Shown: piece after piece, positions 1 to 6,941 of the stretch
How positions within the stretch are numbered: the first letter of the stretch is position 1
How the letters are laid out: every line of letters begins with the position of its first letter
Source of the DNA: Christensenella sp. UBA5399
GTDB taxonomy: Bacteria > Bacillota > Clostridia > Christensenellales > Christensenellaceae
Reading direction: 5' to 3'
Assembly: GCA_002407725.1 (NCBI GenBank)
Contig: DHOD01000001.1
Coordinates: 3,883 to 22,986 of the forward strand
DNA: 19,104 nucleotides
The notes under the pieces: model-generated
Seen by the model: the letters and a program-made list of their open reading frames with translations, nothing else
What the model was told of the DNA's origin: nothing
Database searches by the model: none
Translations under genes and position numbers: made by a program

Positions 1-1109
1 TGATAGTACTTTTGCTTACCAGTGTGCAGACGGTGGCCGTGGAGATGGGAGAACTGCAGTTTGAGCGTGAGTTCCCTGTCATTATTATTCGTGACGAACA
101 GGTTGTGGATGCCGAAAATTATGGCAAGGCAAACATCATTGCGCAGGAGGGCACGCGGGTGGAAGCCGATGCGCCTGTTGCGGAGGTCTACAAATGGGGC
201 TACAACAATAAGGTCAGTTATGAACTGCTGGATAAGCAGACGACAATAGAGGATTACCAGGAAAATGCGCTGATGCAGGATGTGGAAGATGCAAACCTTG
301 TGGCGCTGAACCAATCGATTGAAAACCAGGCGAAAATTGTCAGCGAAGTGATACAAACGGGAATAGGCGATCTGCTTGCGGAAGAGCAGGAACTTAAAAA
401 CCTGATGACGCAAAAGCGCGAGTACCTAAACGAAAATGTCACGCAGGACAGGAAGCTGGAAGAGTTTTTCAGCGAGGAACAACAACTGCAGGACAGGGTG
501 GATAGCTATCTGGATGTGAAAACAGCGCCGCAGGCAGGCGTGGTCAGTTACTATTTTGACGGGGCGGAGGAGACGCTCAATGCCAACAACCTGCAGGAAA
601 TCACATACGAGAATATTGAAGACATATTGAACGGAACCACAATATCGCAGGATGCAAGTGCGGAGACGGGAACGCCCCTGTACCGGCTGGTCAATAATTT
701 TAAATGGTATTTATTGATCGAAACGCAGGAGCCGATGAAAGAATTCGCCAACCAGAATGCCTTCCAGGTGGTGTTTGACGATTTTCAGGGCAAACAGCAG
801 GAAGGTACGGTTGTGGGGCATATATCGGAGGAAACAGGGTATATATACGTTATAGAAATTTTGGAAGATATTGGAGAACTGCTCTCTACACGCAGGGCGG
901 ATGCGAGGGTGTTCACCAAGTTTGAGGGATTGAAGGTGCCGGAAGAGGCGCTGAAGGAGAAGGACGGCGAAACGGGCGTCGAGGTTGTGGCGTCGGGCGG
1001 CAGGGAGTTTGTGTCTGTGACTGTGGAGATCATCAAAGATGGCAGCGCCATCATCAGCCCGGTGGATGAGGCGTCGGTTCTGACGGCGGGGCAGCAGGTG
1101 GCGGTATAA
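1..1109 (+). CDS. HlyD-like membrane-fusion/efflux adaptor protein, 5' truncated by the window edge
   Basis: The reading frame is open to the first base of the window and begins with a hydrophobic run (IVLLLTSV) that looks like the end of an N-terminal membrane anchor, so the true start lies upstream. After the anchor come a short beta/lipoyl-like segment, a long charged helical region rich in Glu, Gln and Asn (about residues 70-165 of the visible part, coiled-coil-like) and a beta-rich C-terminal part with a typical PQAGVVSYYFDG segment. This order fits HlyD-type adaptors of Clostridia, which are extracytoplasmic and anchored by one helix; the transported substrate is unknown. The stop codon overlaps the yggS start by one base, so the genes are likely translationally coupled. 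No transporter partner is visible, and the position next to division genes hints at an envelope role. The family call is moderately sure and the function is not known. Confidence 0.7.
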   Translation, partial: IVLLLTSVQTVAVEMGELQFEREFPVIIIRDEQVVDAENYGKANIIAQEGTRVEADAPVAEVYKWGYNNKVSYELLDKQTTIEDYQENALMQDVEDANLVALNQSIENQAKIVSEVIQTGIGDLLAEEQELKNLMTQKREYLNENVTQDRKLEEFFSEEQQLQDRVDSYLDVKTAPQAGVVSYYFDGAEETLNANNLQEITYENIEDILNGTTISQDASAETGTPLYRLVNNFKWYLLIETQEPMKEFANQNAFQVVFDDFQGKQQEGTVVGHISEETGYIYVIEILEDIGELLSTRRADARVFTKFEGLKVPEEALKEKDGETGVEVVASGGREFVSVTVEIIKDGSAIISPVDEASVLTAGQQVAV

Positions 1110-1801
1110 TGGCGGGTATTGACGGCAATATAGAAAAGGTGCTGGGTGAGATATCGGAATATTGCGGCAAGGCGGGCGTGCCGGACGGCAGTGTGCATCT
1201 TGTGGCTGTCTCCAAGACTGTGGATGCTGGAAAAATAAGGGAAGCGTATGACGCGGGCCTCAGGATGTTTGGTGAAAACAAGGTGCAGGAATTCGTAAAA
1301 AAGAGCGAAGAACTGCCAAAAGAAATCAAATGGAATTTGATTGGGCAGTTGCAAACGAATAAAGTTAAGTATATAATAAATAAAGGTGTTTTCCTGCTGC
1401 ATTCGCTGGATCGGCTGTCATTGGCGCAGGCTATTCAAAAGCAGTGTGACAGGGAAGGCGCGTCGCTGGATGCGCTGATTCAACTGAACCTTACGCATGA
1501 AGAGACCAAAGCAGGCCTGGACGAAACCGAACTAGACAGTTTTTTGGAAGAATTGGAAAAACTGGACAAGATACGGGTGCGTGGCATTATGACGATTGGG
1601 CCGACCTTTGGGGATGAAAAAGAGATTAGAACCGTTTTTGCCAGGGCAAAGCGGATATACGATGATATAGGCAGGCAACTGCCGGACATACAATACCTTT
1701 CGATGGGAATGTCGCACGATTTTGGGTGGGCGATACTGGAAGGGTCAAACATGGTGCGGGTCGGTACGGCGGTTTTTGGCGAACGGGATTACACAGCGTA
1801 G
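1109..1801 (+). CDS. yggS: YggS/YlmE/PLPBP family pyridoxal phosphate homeostasis protein
   Basis: This 230-residue protein has the normal family length. It is a cytosolic, single-domain alanine-racemase-like barrel that binds pyridoxal 5'-phosphate and helps balance PLP and amino acid/keto acid pools; no enzymatic activity is established for the family. Visible signatures are LVAVSKT with Lys36 as the expected PLP Schiff-base residue, WNLIGQLQTNKVKYI (family form WHFIGxLQxNK, with His replaced by Asn here), LHSLDRLSLA, and the C-terminal phosphate-binding segment LSMGMSHDF followed by MVRVGTAVFGERDY. The ATG overlaps the preceding stop. The position just before sepF matches the ylmE-sepF order common in Firmicutes, which implies co-expression with division genes. 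Confidence 0.95.
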   Translation: MAGIDGNIEKVLGEISEYCGKAGVPDGSVHLVAVSKTVDAGKIREAYDAGLRMFGENKVQEFVKKSEELPKEIKWNLIGQLQTNKVKYIINKGVFLLHSLDRLSLAQAIQKQCDREGASLDALIQLNLTHEETKAGLDETELDSFLEELEKLDKIRVRGIMTIGPTFGDEKEIRTVFARAKRIYDDIGRQLPDIQYLSMGMSHDFGWAILEGSNMVRVGTAVFGERDYTA

Positions 1802-1854
1802 CACCATTTTCGGCGTTTTGATACGCTTGGCGTGATATATAAGGAGGCTCTGTT

Positions 1855-2361
1855 ATGGCTGGTTTCGGGAAGAAAATACTAGAATTTATTGGGCTGGAAG
1901 AAACCGATCCCAATGAACCCGATGTTTATTACGATGATCAGGAGGATATGAAAGACGATATGATGAATTTCCCAGAAGATGATTATGTTCCGGTTGAAGA
2001 AAAGCCTTTCAAGAAAAGAACGGCAAACACTGGCAAAGTATCGGGGGTTCCTGACACCAGTAAAGTACGGGTCCTCATTTATAAGCCTGTCTCCTACGAA
2101 GATACACAGAGTATTATTGACAACCTGAAAGAGAAAAAGCCGATCATCGTCAATTTGGATGAATTGGATACCGATGTTGCGCAGCGTATACTGGACTTTA
2201 TAAGCGGCGCGGTTTATGCGCTTTCCGGCAATATACGCAAGGCGGCCCGCAATATTTTTGTGGTTGCGCCGTTCAATGTGGATGTATCCACAAATGTTGC
2301 CGATTCTGCGGCGGCGGATGAATTTGACTATAACTATTTTGAAGGGGACAATTTTAAATGA
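1855..2361 (+). CDS. sepF: Cell division protein SepF
   Basis: SepF anchors FtsZ filaments to the membrane and shapes the division septum. The 168-residue protein shows the three expected parts: an N-terminal amphipathic membrane-binding helix (MAGFGKKILEFIGL), an acidic, disordered linker (about residues 16-65), and the compact C-terminal SepF domain (about 70-150) with VRVLIYKPVSYEDTQSIIDN, the KKPIIVNLDELD strand, and RILDFISGAVYALSGNIRK. An AAGGAGG ribosome binding site at 1841-1847 fixes the start. The stop overlaps the divIVA start as ATGA, so the two are coupled. Nothing in the sequence looks damaged. Confidence 0.96.
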   Translation: MAGFGKKILEFIGLEETDPNEPDVYYDDQEDMKDDMMNFPEDDYVPVEEKPFKKRTANTGKVSGVPDTSKVRVLIYKPVSYEDTQSIIDNLKEKKPIIVNLDELDTDVAQRILDFISGAVYALSGNIRKAARNIFVVAPFNVDVSTNVADSAAADEFDYNYFEGDNFK

Positions 2362-3077
2362 GCATGATGAATATTACGCCAAAAGATATTTTAGAAAAGG
2401 AATTTGGCAAAAAGCTCAATGGTTACGATCCGGAGCAGGTGGATGAGTTTCTTGATGACATTATCAAGCAGTTTGAATCGCTTCTGGAAGAAAATGAAGA
2501 GGTGCTGGTAAAAAACGAAGCACTGAAATCCGAGGTTGCGCGGTTTAAGCAAAAGACGGATAAAATTGAAGACATTGAAGAGAAGCTGATGGGGGCGGTG
2601 AAGACGGCGCAGGAAAACGCCACCATGTATATCCAAAAGGCGGAGAGCCAGGCGCGCAGGATTACGGAAATTGCAAACCAGAATGCGAAGACGGTCATTG
2701 AGAGCGCACACCTTAGGATGGAAGCTGTCGGGCAGGAAATCAGAAAATATGAGAAGGTCGTCAACGACTTTAAGCGGAAGTTCAAGCTTTTTCTGGAGGA
2801 GCAGGCCGCTTTTGTCGACCTGAAGCTGGACAACGACGATGAGCTCTCCAGCAGTGCTGCCGAGGTAAGCCGGTCGATCAACAGCCTGACACAGCAGGTG
2901 AAGGAGATGGACGGATCGGCGGAGCAGGGCGCGATACACCTGAACGATATACTGAGCGAAGCGCATAAGACGCAGGCTGCTGATTATGACCTTAAGCAGA
3001 GCACGGCGAATTTGCAGGAAATTGTGGATGAGCTGATTGATGACGGCAACAAAAATAATAACAATGAAAATCAATAA
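2358..3077 (+). CDS. divIVA: DivIVA-family division/polarity scaffold protein
   Basis: DivIVA proteins bind negatively curved membrane and recruit division-site or polar proteins. The N-terminal domain is clear: MNITPKDILEKEFGKKLNGY and then DPEQVDEFLDDIIKQFESLL (about residues 4-45). It is followed by a long, highly charged, heptad-rich coiled coil to about residue 210 and a polar tail rich in Asn. The chosen ATG overlaps the sepF stop (ATGA) and sits 10 bases after GGGG in the end of sepF. Two further ATG codons at 2364 and 2367 are possible alternative starts. The gene ends the division cluster and is followed by a strong terminator. Confidence 0.95.
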   Translation: MSMMNITPKDILEKEFGKKLNGYDPEQVDEFLDDIIKQFESLLEENEEVLVKNEALKSEVARFKQKTDKIEDIEEKLMGAVKTAQENATMYIQKAESQARRITEIANQNAKTVIESAHLRMEAVGQEIRKYEKVVNDFKRKFKLFLEEQAAFVDLKLDNDDELSSSAAEVSRSINSLTQQVKEMDGSAEQGAIHLNDILSEAHKTQAADYDLKQSTANLQEIVDELIDDGNKNNNNENQ

Positions 3078-3085
3078 ATGATGAT

Positions 3086-3123
3086 AAAAACAGCCGCTGG
3101 GGAAATCCCGGCGGCTGTTTTTT
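3086..3123 (+). terminator. Bidirectional intrinsic terminator between divIVA and the LiaF-like gene
   Basis: CAGCCGC (3091-3097) pairs with GCGGCTG (3111-3117); a T-G wobble and GGG/CCC extend the stem, and the loop is about five bases. A T6 run follows on the + strand (3118-3123) and an A5 run precedes it, so it can also end transcription from the - strand gene that stops at 3138. Confidence 0.92.
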
Positions 3124-3137
3124 GCGTTGCTGTTTCT

Positions 3138-3863
3138 TCAAATATAGATCACTTGTACGTCGCCCATACTGATGTTGCCGTTGATGATAAGTTGTGGCGG
3201 TTTCTCGCTGAGGCGGGGGCTGCCGGTGAACTTCAATTCGCCAACACTGGAACTGGTTCTGTTTAGTATCTCCCAACTCCGCGGAACGTACAGCTTGATG
3301 GAGCCAAAGCTGCTGTCCACAAAGGCCTCCGCACCATTGGGGTTTAAAGCGGATTCGCTGAAATACACCTCCAGGTTGCCGAACGAGCACTGGAACCGGC
3401 CCGATTCAAAACAATCGGCGTGCAGGTACCGTGTGACGTTGCCGAACTTGACAAAAATAGACGGATGGTTGTCGTCGCCGTTTTCGTCGACCTGTTCGCC
3501 CGGCTTCCAGCCGTTGTGGCTGCCCGAAGAGTGCGGGTTGTTGCAGCCGTTGCCGTATTGCGGTTTTTTGCGGAATATGATATGGAACCCGATGCTGAGC
3601 AATATGGATGCGATCACCAATATCCACGGCGAGAGGTACGGCCATCCAAGCGGCTGTTGGAATATCAGGTAAATCAACGCCACGGGCAGGAATATGCCGA
3701 AGAATACCCTGTACATGCAGCTTTGTATGATGATTGCAATCAGCAGGATTGTTCCAAGAAGGCTCCAAAAGCCGATCTCCATAAATGACCCAAGCTGGCT
3801 TGAAATCAACAGTATGGTGGCGGCAATGAAAAATATGCCCCAAAAAATATTTCTCTTTCTCAT
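3138..3863 (-). CDS. LiaF-like membrane protein (four TM helices plus cell-wall-stress-response C-terminal domain)
   Basis: The 241-residue protein begins with four closely spaced hydrophobic helices (about residues 5-24, 30-47, 50-66 and 73-92). A Gly/His/Asn-rich linker follows, and then a beta-rich soluble domain with SIFVKFGNVTRYL, FQCSFGNLEVYFSE, VDSSFGSIKLYVP and VGELKFTGSP repeats, ending in GDVQVIYI. This is the arrangement of LiaI/LiaF-like membrane domains joined to the DUF2154 type of domain. LiaF in Bacillus is a membrane inhibitor of a cell-envelope stress response. The ATG is chosen because AAAGGAGT lies at the right distance (complement of 3872-3879); an in-frame start further upstream would run into the lytTR gene. 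The start is one base after the lytTR stop, so the two are co-translated. Family call good, exact partner inferred. Confidence 0.82.
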   Translation of the reverse strand: MRKRNIFWGIFFIAATILLISSQLGSFMEIGFWSLLGTILLIAIIIQSCMYRVFFGIFLPVALIYLIFQQPLGWPYLSPWILVIASILLSIGFHIIFRKKPQYGNGCNNPHSSGSHNGWKPGEQVDENGDDNHPSIFVKFGNVTRYLHADCFESGRFQCSFGNLEVYFSESALNPNGAEAFVDSSFGSIKLYVPRSWEILNRTSSSVGELKFTGSPRLSEKPPQLIINGNISMGDVQVIYI

Positions 3864-3864
3864 T

Positions 3865-4320
3865 TTATTGACTCCTTTCGTCCAGCCGCTGGCGCAATGC
3901 GCCGTAATACCTGCGCGAGACGTACACATGTTTATGTGACCCGCGAAATTCGACCATGCTTGCGGAAGTCAGATTCCGGTTGATCGAGTGGATGCGGCTG
4001 GTGTTGATGATTGTTGATTTGGATACCCTGACAAATTGCCGGGGCAGAATATCTTCCAGTTCGTAGAGGCGGTGGCGGATCCGGTAGCTGTCCTTTGCGG
4101 TATGCGCGTAAACACAATCGCCTTCCGTTTCAAAAAACAGCACTTCATTCAATGGAAAATAATATTCGCTACCGTCTTTAAAAAATACGATTTTGGGAGC
4201 TTCGGCCGATTGCTCCGAAATATATTTTTGTATATTCTCGATACGGGGATCGATTTTGCTGCAGCGGATCACGACCTCTTCACCGGACGGATCATCCACG
4301 ATTTCAATACGGATCTTCAC
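3865..4320 (-). CDS. Stand-alone LytTR-family DNA-binding transcriptional regulator
   Basis: This 151-residue protein lacks a receiver domain. The N-terminal 45 residues are short and unassigned. The LytTR domain covers about residues 43-147 and is marked by FFKDGSEYYFPLNEVLFFET, VYAHTAKDSYRIRHRLYELE, QFVRVSKSTIINTSRIHSI and the basic end HKHVYVSRRYYGALRQRL. LytTR domains bind paired direct repeats with 12-13 base spacers and often control envelope, competence or bacteriocin genes. The start is GTG, supported by AAGGAGGG eight bases upstream. The gene directly precedes the LiaF-like membrane gene, which suggests that the membrane protein controls the regulator. No sensor kinase is nearby. Confidence 0.9.
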   Translation of the reverse strand: MKIRIEIVDDPSGEEVVIRCSKIDPRIENIQKYISEQSAEAPKIVFFKDGSEYYFPLNEVLFFETEGDCVYAHTAKDSYRIRHRLYELEDILPRQFVRVSKSTIINTSRIHSINRNLTSASMVEFRGSHKHVYVSRRYYGALRQRLDERSQ

Positions 4321-4343
4321 CTTCCAACCCTCCTTCCACGGTT

Positions 4344-4412
4344 ATTATAGCAGCATCGTTGCCGCGGGAAAAGCCGGAATGGTTATGCGGTTTGTTTTGT
4401 GCGGCAAGCGGT
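4344..4412 (-). promoter_or_regulatory. Probable promoter of the lytTR/LiaF-like operon with upstream direct repeat
   Basis: On the - strand an extended -10 (TGCTATAAT, complement of 4344-4352) lies just upstream of the ribosome binding site, giving a leader of only about 17 nt. The -35 position (TTTTCC) is poor, as expected for an activated promoter. ACCGC occurs twice upstream (complements of 4387-4391 and 4408-4412) with a period of 21 bases, which matches the usual spacing of LytTR binding repeats. The -10 is seen directly; the operator is inference. Confidence 0.55.
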
Positions 4413-4439
4413 AGCCAAAACCGGTATAAGCAGGAGGTG

Positions 4440-4700
4440 GGTTTATATCAAATTTCTAAACACATGGATCGTTCTCTAGGAACAAGGATCCTTTATAAAT
4501 AATCATAATGGTACCGGGATATGTAGCCGACTGCCTGGTTTTAAAAGGAATTCTTAAAACCGTAGGTTTTAAGTCGCCGAAGGCGAAACCACCAGAATCC
4601 GCCGGAGGCACATTGACCCCAAAGGAATACCCATTAGTTATGCGGGAGACTTCGCAAAACTTGTATGCATCTTTTAAATAGGATTGACATAAATATAATT
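4440..4700. repeat. Hairpin-rich non-coding segment, probable dispersed repeat element
   Basis: Most of the gap between lytTR and purE is taken up by this segment. It contains consecutive tight hairpins: CTTAAAACC/GGTTTTAAG around a 3-base loop (4553-4573), TCGCC/GGCGA around GAA (4574-4586) and TCCG/CGGA (4598-4606). An earlier GGTTTTAA (4537-4544) can also pair with TTAAAACC (4554-4561), so two stems compete. GTTC/GAAC and two GGATC copies lie further left. From memory, similar sequence giving small LRRI-type spurious proteins recurs between genes in many Clostridia, but this could not be checked. From 4700 to 4927 only a TATAAT (4694-4699) with no good -35 and a few short dyads are visible. 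Confidence 0.45.
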
Positions 4701-4927
4701 GCAATCGATGAAATGATCATGTATCATAATATTATGTAGCAAACAACAAGAGTGTGATTGTCCGCCGTGCGGGCGGCCACGCTCATAATTATTTACAGCA
4801 TAGGAACAAGTCATCGCGCACGTTGTGGGCGGAAGAATGTTTGTTGCAAAGCGCTTTCTTGCAAATGGTACATGCGCTATCATTTGGGAAGCTGCAATAA
4901 AAATGCTGTGTTTGGGGGAGATGTAAA

Positions 4928-5422
4928 ATGAAAGTTGCGGTTATAATGGGATCGAAAAGCGATTTGCCGGTGCTGGAAAATACAATTACCACGTTGCGGT
5001 CGTTTGGCGTTGAAGTGGAAGCCCATGTGATGTCGGCCCACCGTTCGCCCGAGCTGGCGGCGGAGTTTGCGGACAGGGCAAAAGGGAGCGGCATTGAGGT
5101 GATCATCGCCGCGGCGGGAAAAGCCGCCCATTTGGCAGGCGTGATTGCGGGGCATACGACGTTGCCGGTCATAGGACTGCCGATCAAATCATCGTTGATG
5201 GACGGGCTGGATTCGCTGCTTTCCACCGTACAGATGCCGGAGGGTATACCCGTGGCGACAGTCGCCGTGAACGGCGGCAAAAACGCTGCTCTGCTGGCTG
5301 TGCAGATGCTCTCGATCAAGTATCCGGAACTGGGGGCAAAGCTGGAAGAAATGAAAAAAGAGATGGTGGAAAAGGTGATGGACGCGGATACACAGTTGCA
5401 GGAGGAAATCAGGCGTACATAA
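4928..5422 (+). CDS. purE: N5-carboxyaminoimidazole ribonucleotide mutase (class I PurE)
   Basis: PurE moves the carboxyl group of N5-CAIR to C4 to make CAIR in de novo purine synthesis. The 164-residue protein is the usual length of the bacterial class I enzyme. Motifs in order are VIMGSKSDLPV near the N-terminus (phosphate binding), MSAHRSPE with the catalytic His around residue 39, IIAAAGKAAHLAGVIAGHT, LPVIGLPI, and VATVAVNGGKNAALLAVQML. The ATG follows GGGGGAG at a good distance. purC follows after about 90 bases. No purine riboswitch core is recognisable in the upstream gap. Confidence 0.97.
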   Translation: MKVAVIMGSKSDLPVLENTITTLRSFGVEVEAHVMSAHRSPELAAEFADRAKGSGIEVIIAAAGKAAHLAGVIAGHTTLPVIGLPIKSSLMDGLDSLLSTVQMPEGIPVATVAVNGGKNAALLAVQMLSIKYPELGAKLEEMKKEMVEKVMDADTQLQEEIRRT

Positions 5423-5514
5423 GCCTGTGAATTTTTATATCATGCGCAACGGCGGCATAGGCCCGGCAGCCTGTGAAGCAGTTTGTGCGGGCCCACGGGT
5501 CGGAAAGGTGTTTT

Positions 5515-6228
5515 ATGACAAAAAAGCTGGAATGCATGTACGAGGGCAAGGCGAAGAAGGTTTTTGCAACGGATAATCCCGACTATGTAATTGTGGACTA
5601 CAAGGACGACGCGACGGCGTTCAACGGCGTAAAAAAAGGCACGATCGTGGGCAAAGGTGTTGTCAACAACAAGGTCTCGAACCATATGTTCAAGATGCTG
5701 GAGAAGCAGGGCATCCCCACGCATTATGTGGAGGAGATTTCCGACAGGGAGACAATCGTCAAAAAGGTATCGATTGTGCCGGTGGAAGTGATTGTGCGCA
5801 ATATCGCGGCGGGGAGCATGTCGAAAAGGCTGGGTATTCCGGAAGGGACAAAGCTGAAGCAGGCTGTGCTGGAATACAGCTATAAGGACGACGCCCTGGG
5901 CGACCCGATGATCAACGATTATCATATTGCGGCAATGGGGTTGGCTACATTGGAGGAAATGGAAAAGATTGCGGCGTATTCCTTTAAAATCAATGACATC
6001 ATGACGGACTACCTTAAGCAGTTTGGGATCGAGTTGATCGACTTTAAATTGGAGTTTGGGCGGTTTGATGGCAATGTGGTGTTGGCCGATGAAATTTCGC
6101 CGGATACATGCCGCTTCTGGGATTCCAAGACAGGCAAAAAGCTGGACAAGGACAGGTTCAGGCAGGACCTGGGCGATGTCGAGGACGCGTACCAGGAGAT
6201 ACTGAAACGCCTGATGGGCGGGGAATGA
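5515..6228 (+). CDS. purC: Phosphoribosylaminoimidazole-succinocarboxamide synthase (SAICAR synthetase)
   Basis: PurC joins CAIR and aspartate using ATP to give SAICAR, the step straight after PurE. The chosen start gives 237 residues, the normal length, with [17 protein letters not shown] at the N-terminus (ATP-binding region) and GGAAAGGTG as ribosome binding site; an in-frame GTG at 5473 would add an atypical extension. Other signatures are [54 protein letters not shown] and [13 protein letters not shown]. It follows purE, but none of the later pur genes follow. A short hairpin lies just after the stop. Confidence 0.97.
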   Translation: MTKKLECMYEGKAKKVFATDNPDYVIVDYKDDATAFNGVKKGTIVGKGVVNNKVSNHMFKMLEKQGIPTHYVEEISDRETIVKKVSIVPVEVIVRNIAAGSMSKRLGIPEGTKLKQAVLEYSYKDDALGDPMINDYHIAAMGLATLEEMEKIAAYSFKINDIMTDYLKQFGIELIDFKLEFGRFDGNVVLADEISPDTCRFWDSKTGKKLDKDRFRQDLGDVEDAYQEILKRLMGGE

Positions 6229-6235
6229 AATGGAT

Positions 6236-6258
6236 GCGCAAGTGGCTTGCGTTTGATT
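6236..6258 (+). terminator. Possible weak terminator after purC
   Basis: CGCAAG (6237-6242) pairs with CTTGCG (6246-6251) around a 3-base loop and is followed by TTTGATT. The stem is short and the T run is poor, so termination is likely partial. Confidence 0.4.
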
Positions 6259-6274
6259 AATTTATCGCGGATGC

Positions 6275-6315
6275 AATAAAGAATTACACAATGAAATCAT
6301 TCAATATTCTTTATT
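6275..6315 (+). promoter_or_regulatory. Nested inverted repeat upstream of the sugar import operon (possible operator)
   Basis: AATAAAGAAT (6275-6284) and ATTCTTTATT (6306-6315) are perfect inverted copies. Inside them AATGA/TCATT (6290-6294, 6297-6301) forms a second inverted repeat. A weak promoter-like TTGATT (6253-6258) lies just upstream, so the dyad would overlap its start site. It is followed by about 85 bases of leader before the FucU-like gene. A repressor operator is inferred; an AT-rich transcript hairpin is the alternative. Confidence 0.45.
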
Positions 6316-6400
6316 ACAGGAGCATGCAGCGTTCCTTATTGTAGAAATTACAAATCAAAACGCTGTAGAATAAACTGGTATATATAAGGGGGAGAAAGTT

Positions 6401-6841
6401 ATGTTGAGAGGAATCCCAAGCGTACTCTCGCCGGAATTGCTGAAGGTGATTGCGGAAATGGGTCATGGCGATAAATTGGTGATCGCGGATGCGTTCTATC
6501 CTGCGGCGTCATCGGCAAGGCACAGCATGTTGGTGCGGGCGGACGGTATTCGCGCGACAGACCTGCTGGACGCGATACTGCAGTTTTTTCCGCTGGATAT
6601 GTCTGTGGATAAACCTTTTTCTATCATGGACTTGCAGGAATGTGACAGGGGCAAAATTGAAACACCTATCTGGGAAGAATATATCAAAATAGTTGAAAAA
6701 CATGATGCGCGCGGTCGGGATGCGGTCGGGTTCGTTGAACGGTTTGATTTCTATAAAGTGGCGGAGACTGCATATGCGGTGCTGGCCACGGGTGAGGAAT
6801 CGCTGTACGGATGCGCGATCCTTCAAAAGGGCACAAAGTAA
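6401..6841 (+). CDS. FucU/RbsD-family sugar mutarotase
   Basis: Members of this family interconvert sugar anomers (fucose for FucU, ribose pyranose/furanose for RbsD) and usually sit with sugar importers. The 146-residue length matches FucU. The N-terminus SPELLKVIAEMGHGD carries the conserved catalytic-site His22 and Asp24. MLVRADGIRATDLLDAIL is the typical second motif, and the C-terminus VERFDFYKVAETAYAVLATG with SLYGCAILQKG matches the family's aromatic active-site region. The ATG follows AAGGGGGAG. It is the first gene of the importer operon. The exact sugar is unknown, and fucU is not assigned because no fucose-specific gene is nearby. Confidence 0.88.
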   Translation: MLRGIPSVLSPELLKVIAEMGHGDKLVIADAFYPAASSARHSMLVRADGIRATDLLDAILQFFPLDMSVDKPFSIMDLQECDRGKIETPIWEEYIKIVEKHDARGRDAVGFVERFDFYKVAETAYAVLATGEESLYGCAILQKGTK

Positions 6842-6863
6842 ACTGGGGGAACGGGCGAAGATG

Positions 6864-6915
6864 TTATTTCGAGGCGCAATGCGCCGTGAAATAAAACGGT
6901 AGCAAACCGCTATCG
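6864..6915 (+). promoter_or_regulatory. Two stem-loops between the mutarotase and substrate-binding protein genes
   Basis: TTATTTC (6864-6870) pairs with GAAATAA (6888-6894), with GGCGC/GCGCC (6873-6877, 6881-6885) inside it. A second stem, CGGTAGC (6897-6903) with GCTATCG (6909-6915), follows and includes one G-U pair. There is no T run, so these may be RNA processing or stability elements, or an operator for an internal promoter. Confidence 0.5.
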
Positions 6916-6941
6916 AAAAAATCTACATGGAGGTATAGAAC

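Noticed and set aside
785..1402. 205-residue - strand open frame across the HlyD/yggS junction
   Set aside because: Overlaps two coupled genes on the other strand; no motif.
3891..3903. The palindrome GGCGCAATGCGCC, also present at 6873-6885
   Set aside because: The first copy is inside the lytTR coding sequence and the flanks differ, so a shared regulatory site is unlikely.
4456..4704. 82-residue - strand open frame in the gap before purE
   Set aside because: It reads through the hairpin repeat, has no ribosome binding site or recognisable domain, and looks like a spurious frame of a repeat element.
4844..4864. TTGCAA copies around the palindrome AAAGCGCTTT
   Set aside because: Short and off-centre; no promoter is aligned with it, so chance is a fair explanation.
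4700..4927. Possible purine riboswitch before purE
   Set aside because: The conserved loop and junction sequences of the purine aptamer were not found by eye on the + strand.
5423..5514. Repeated GCCTGTGA and a GGCCCG/CGGGCC inverted repeat between purE and purC
   Set aside because: Short matches in a small intercistronic gap with no T run or other support.
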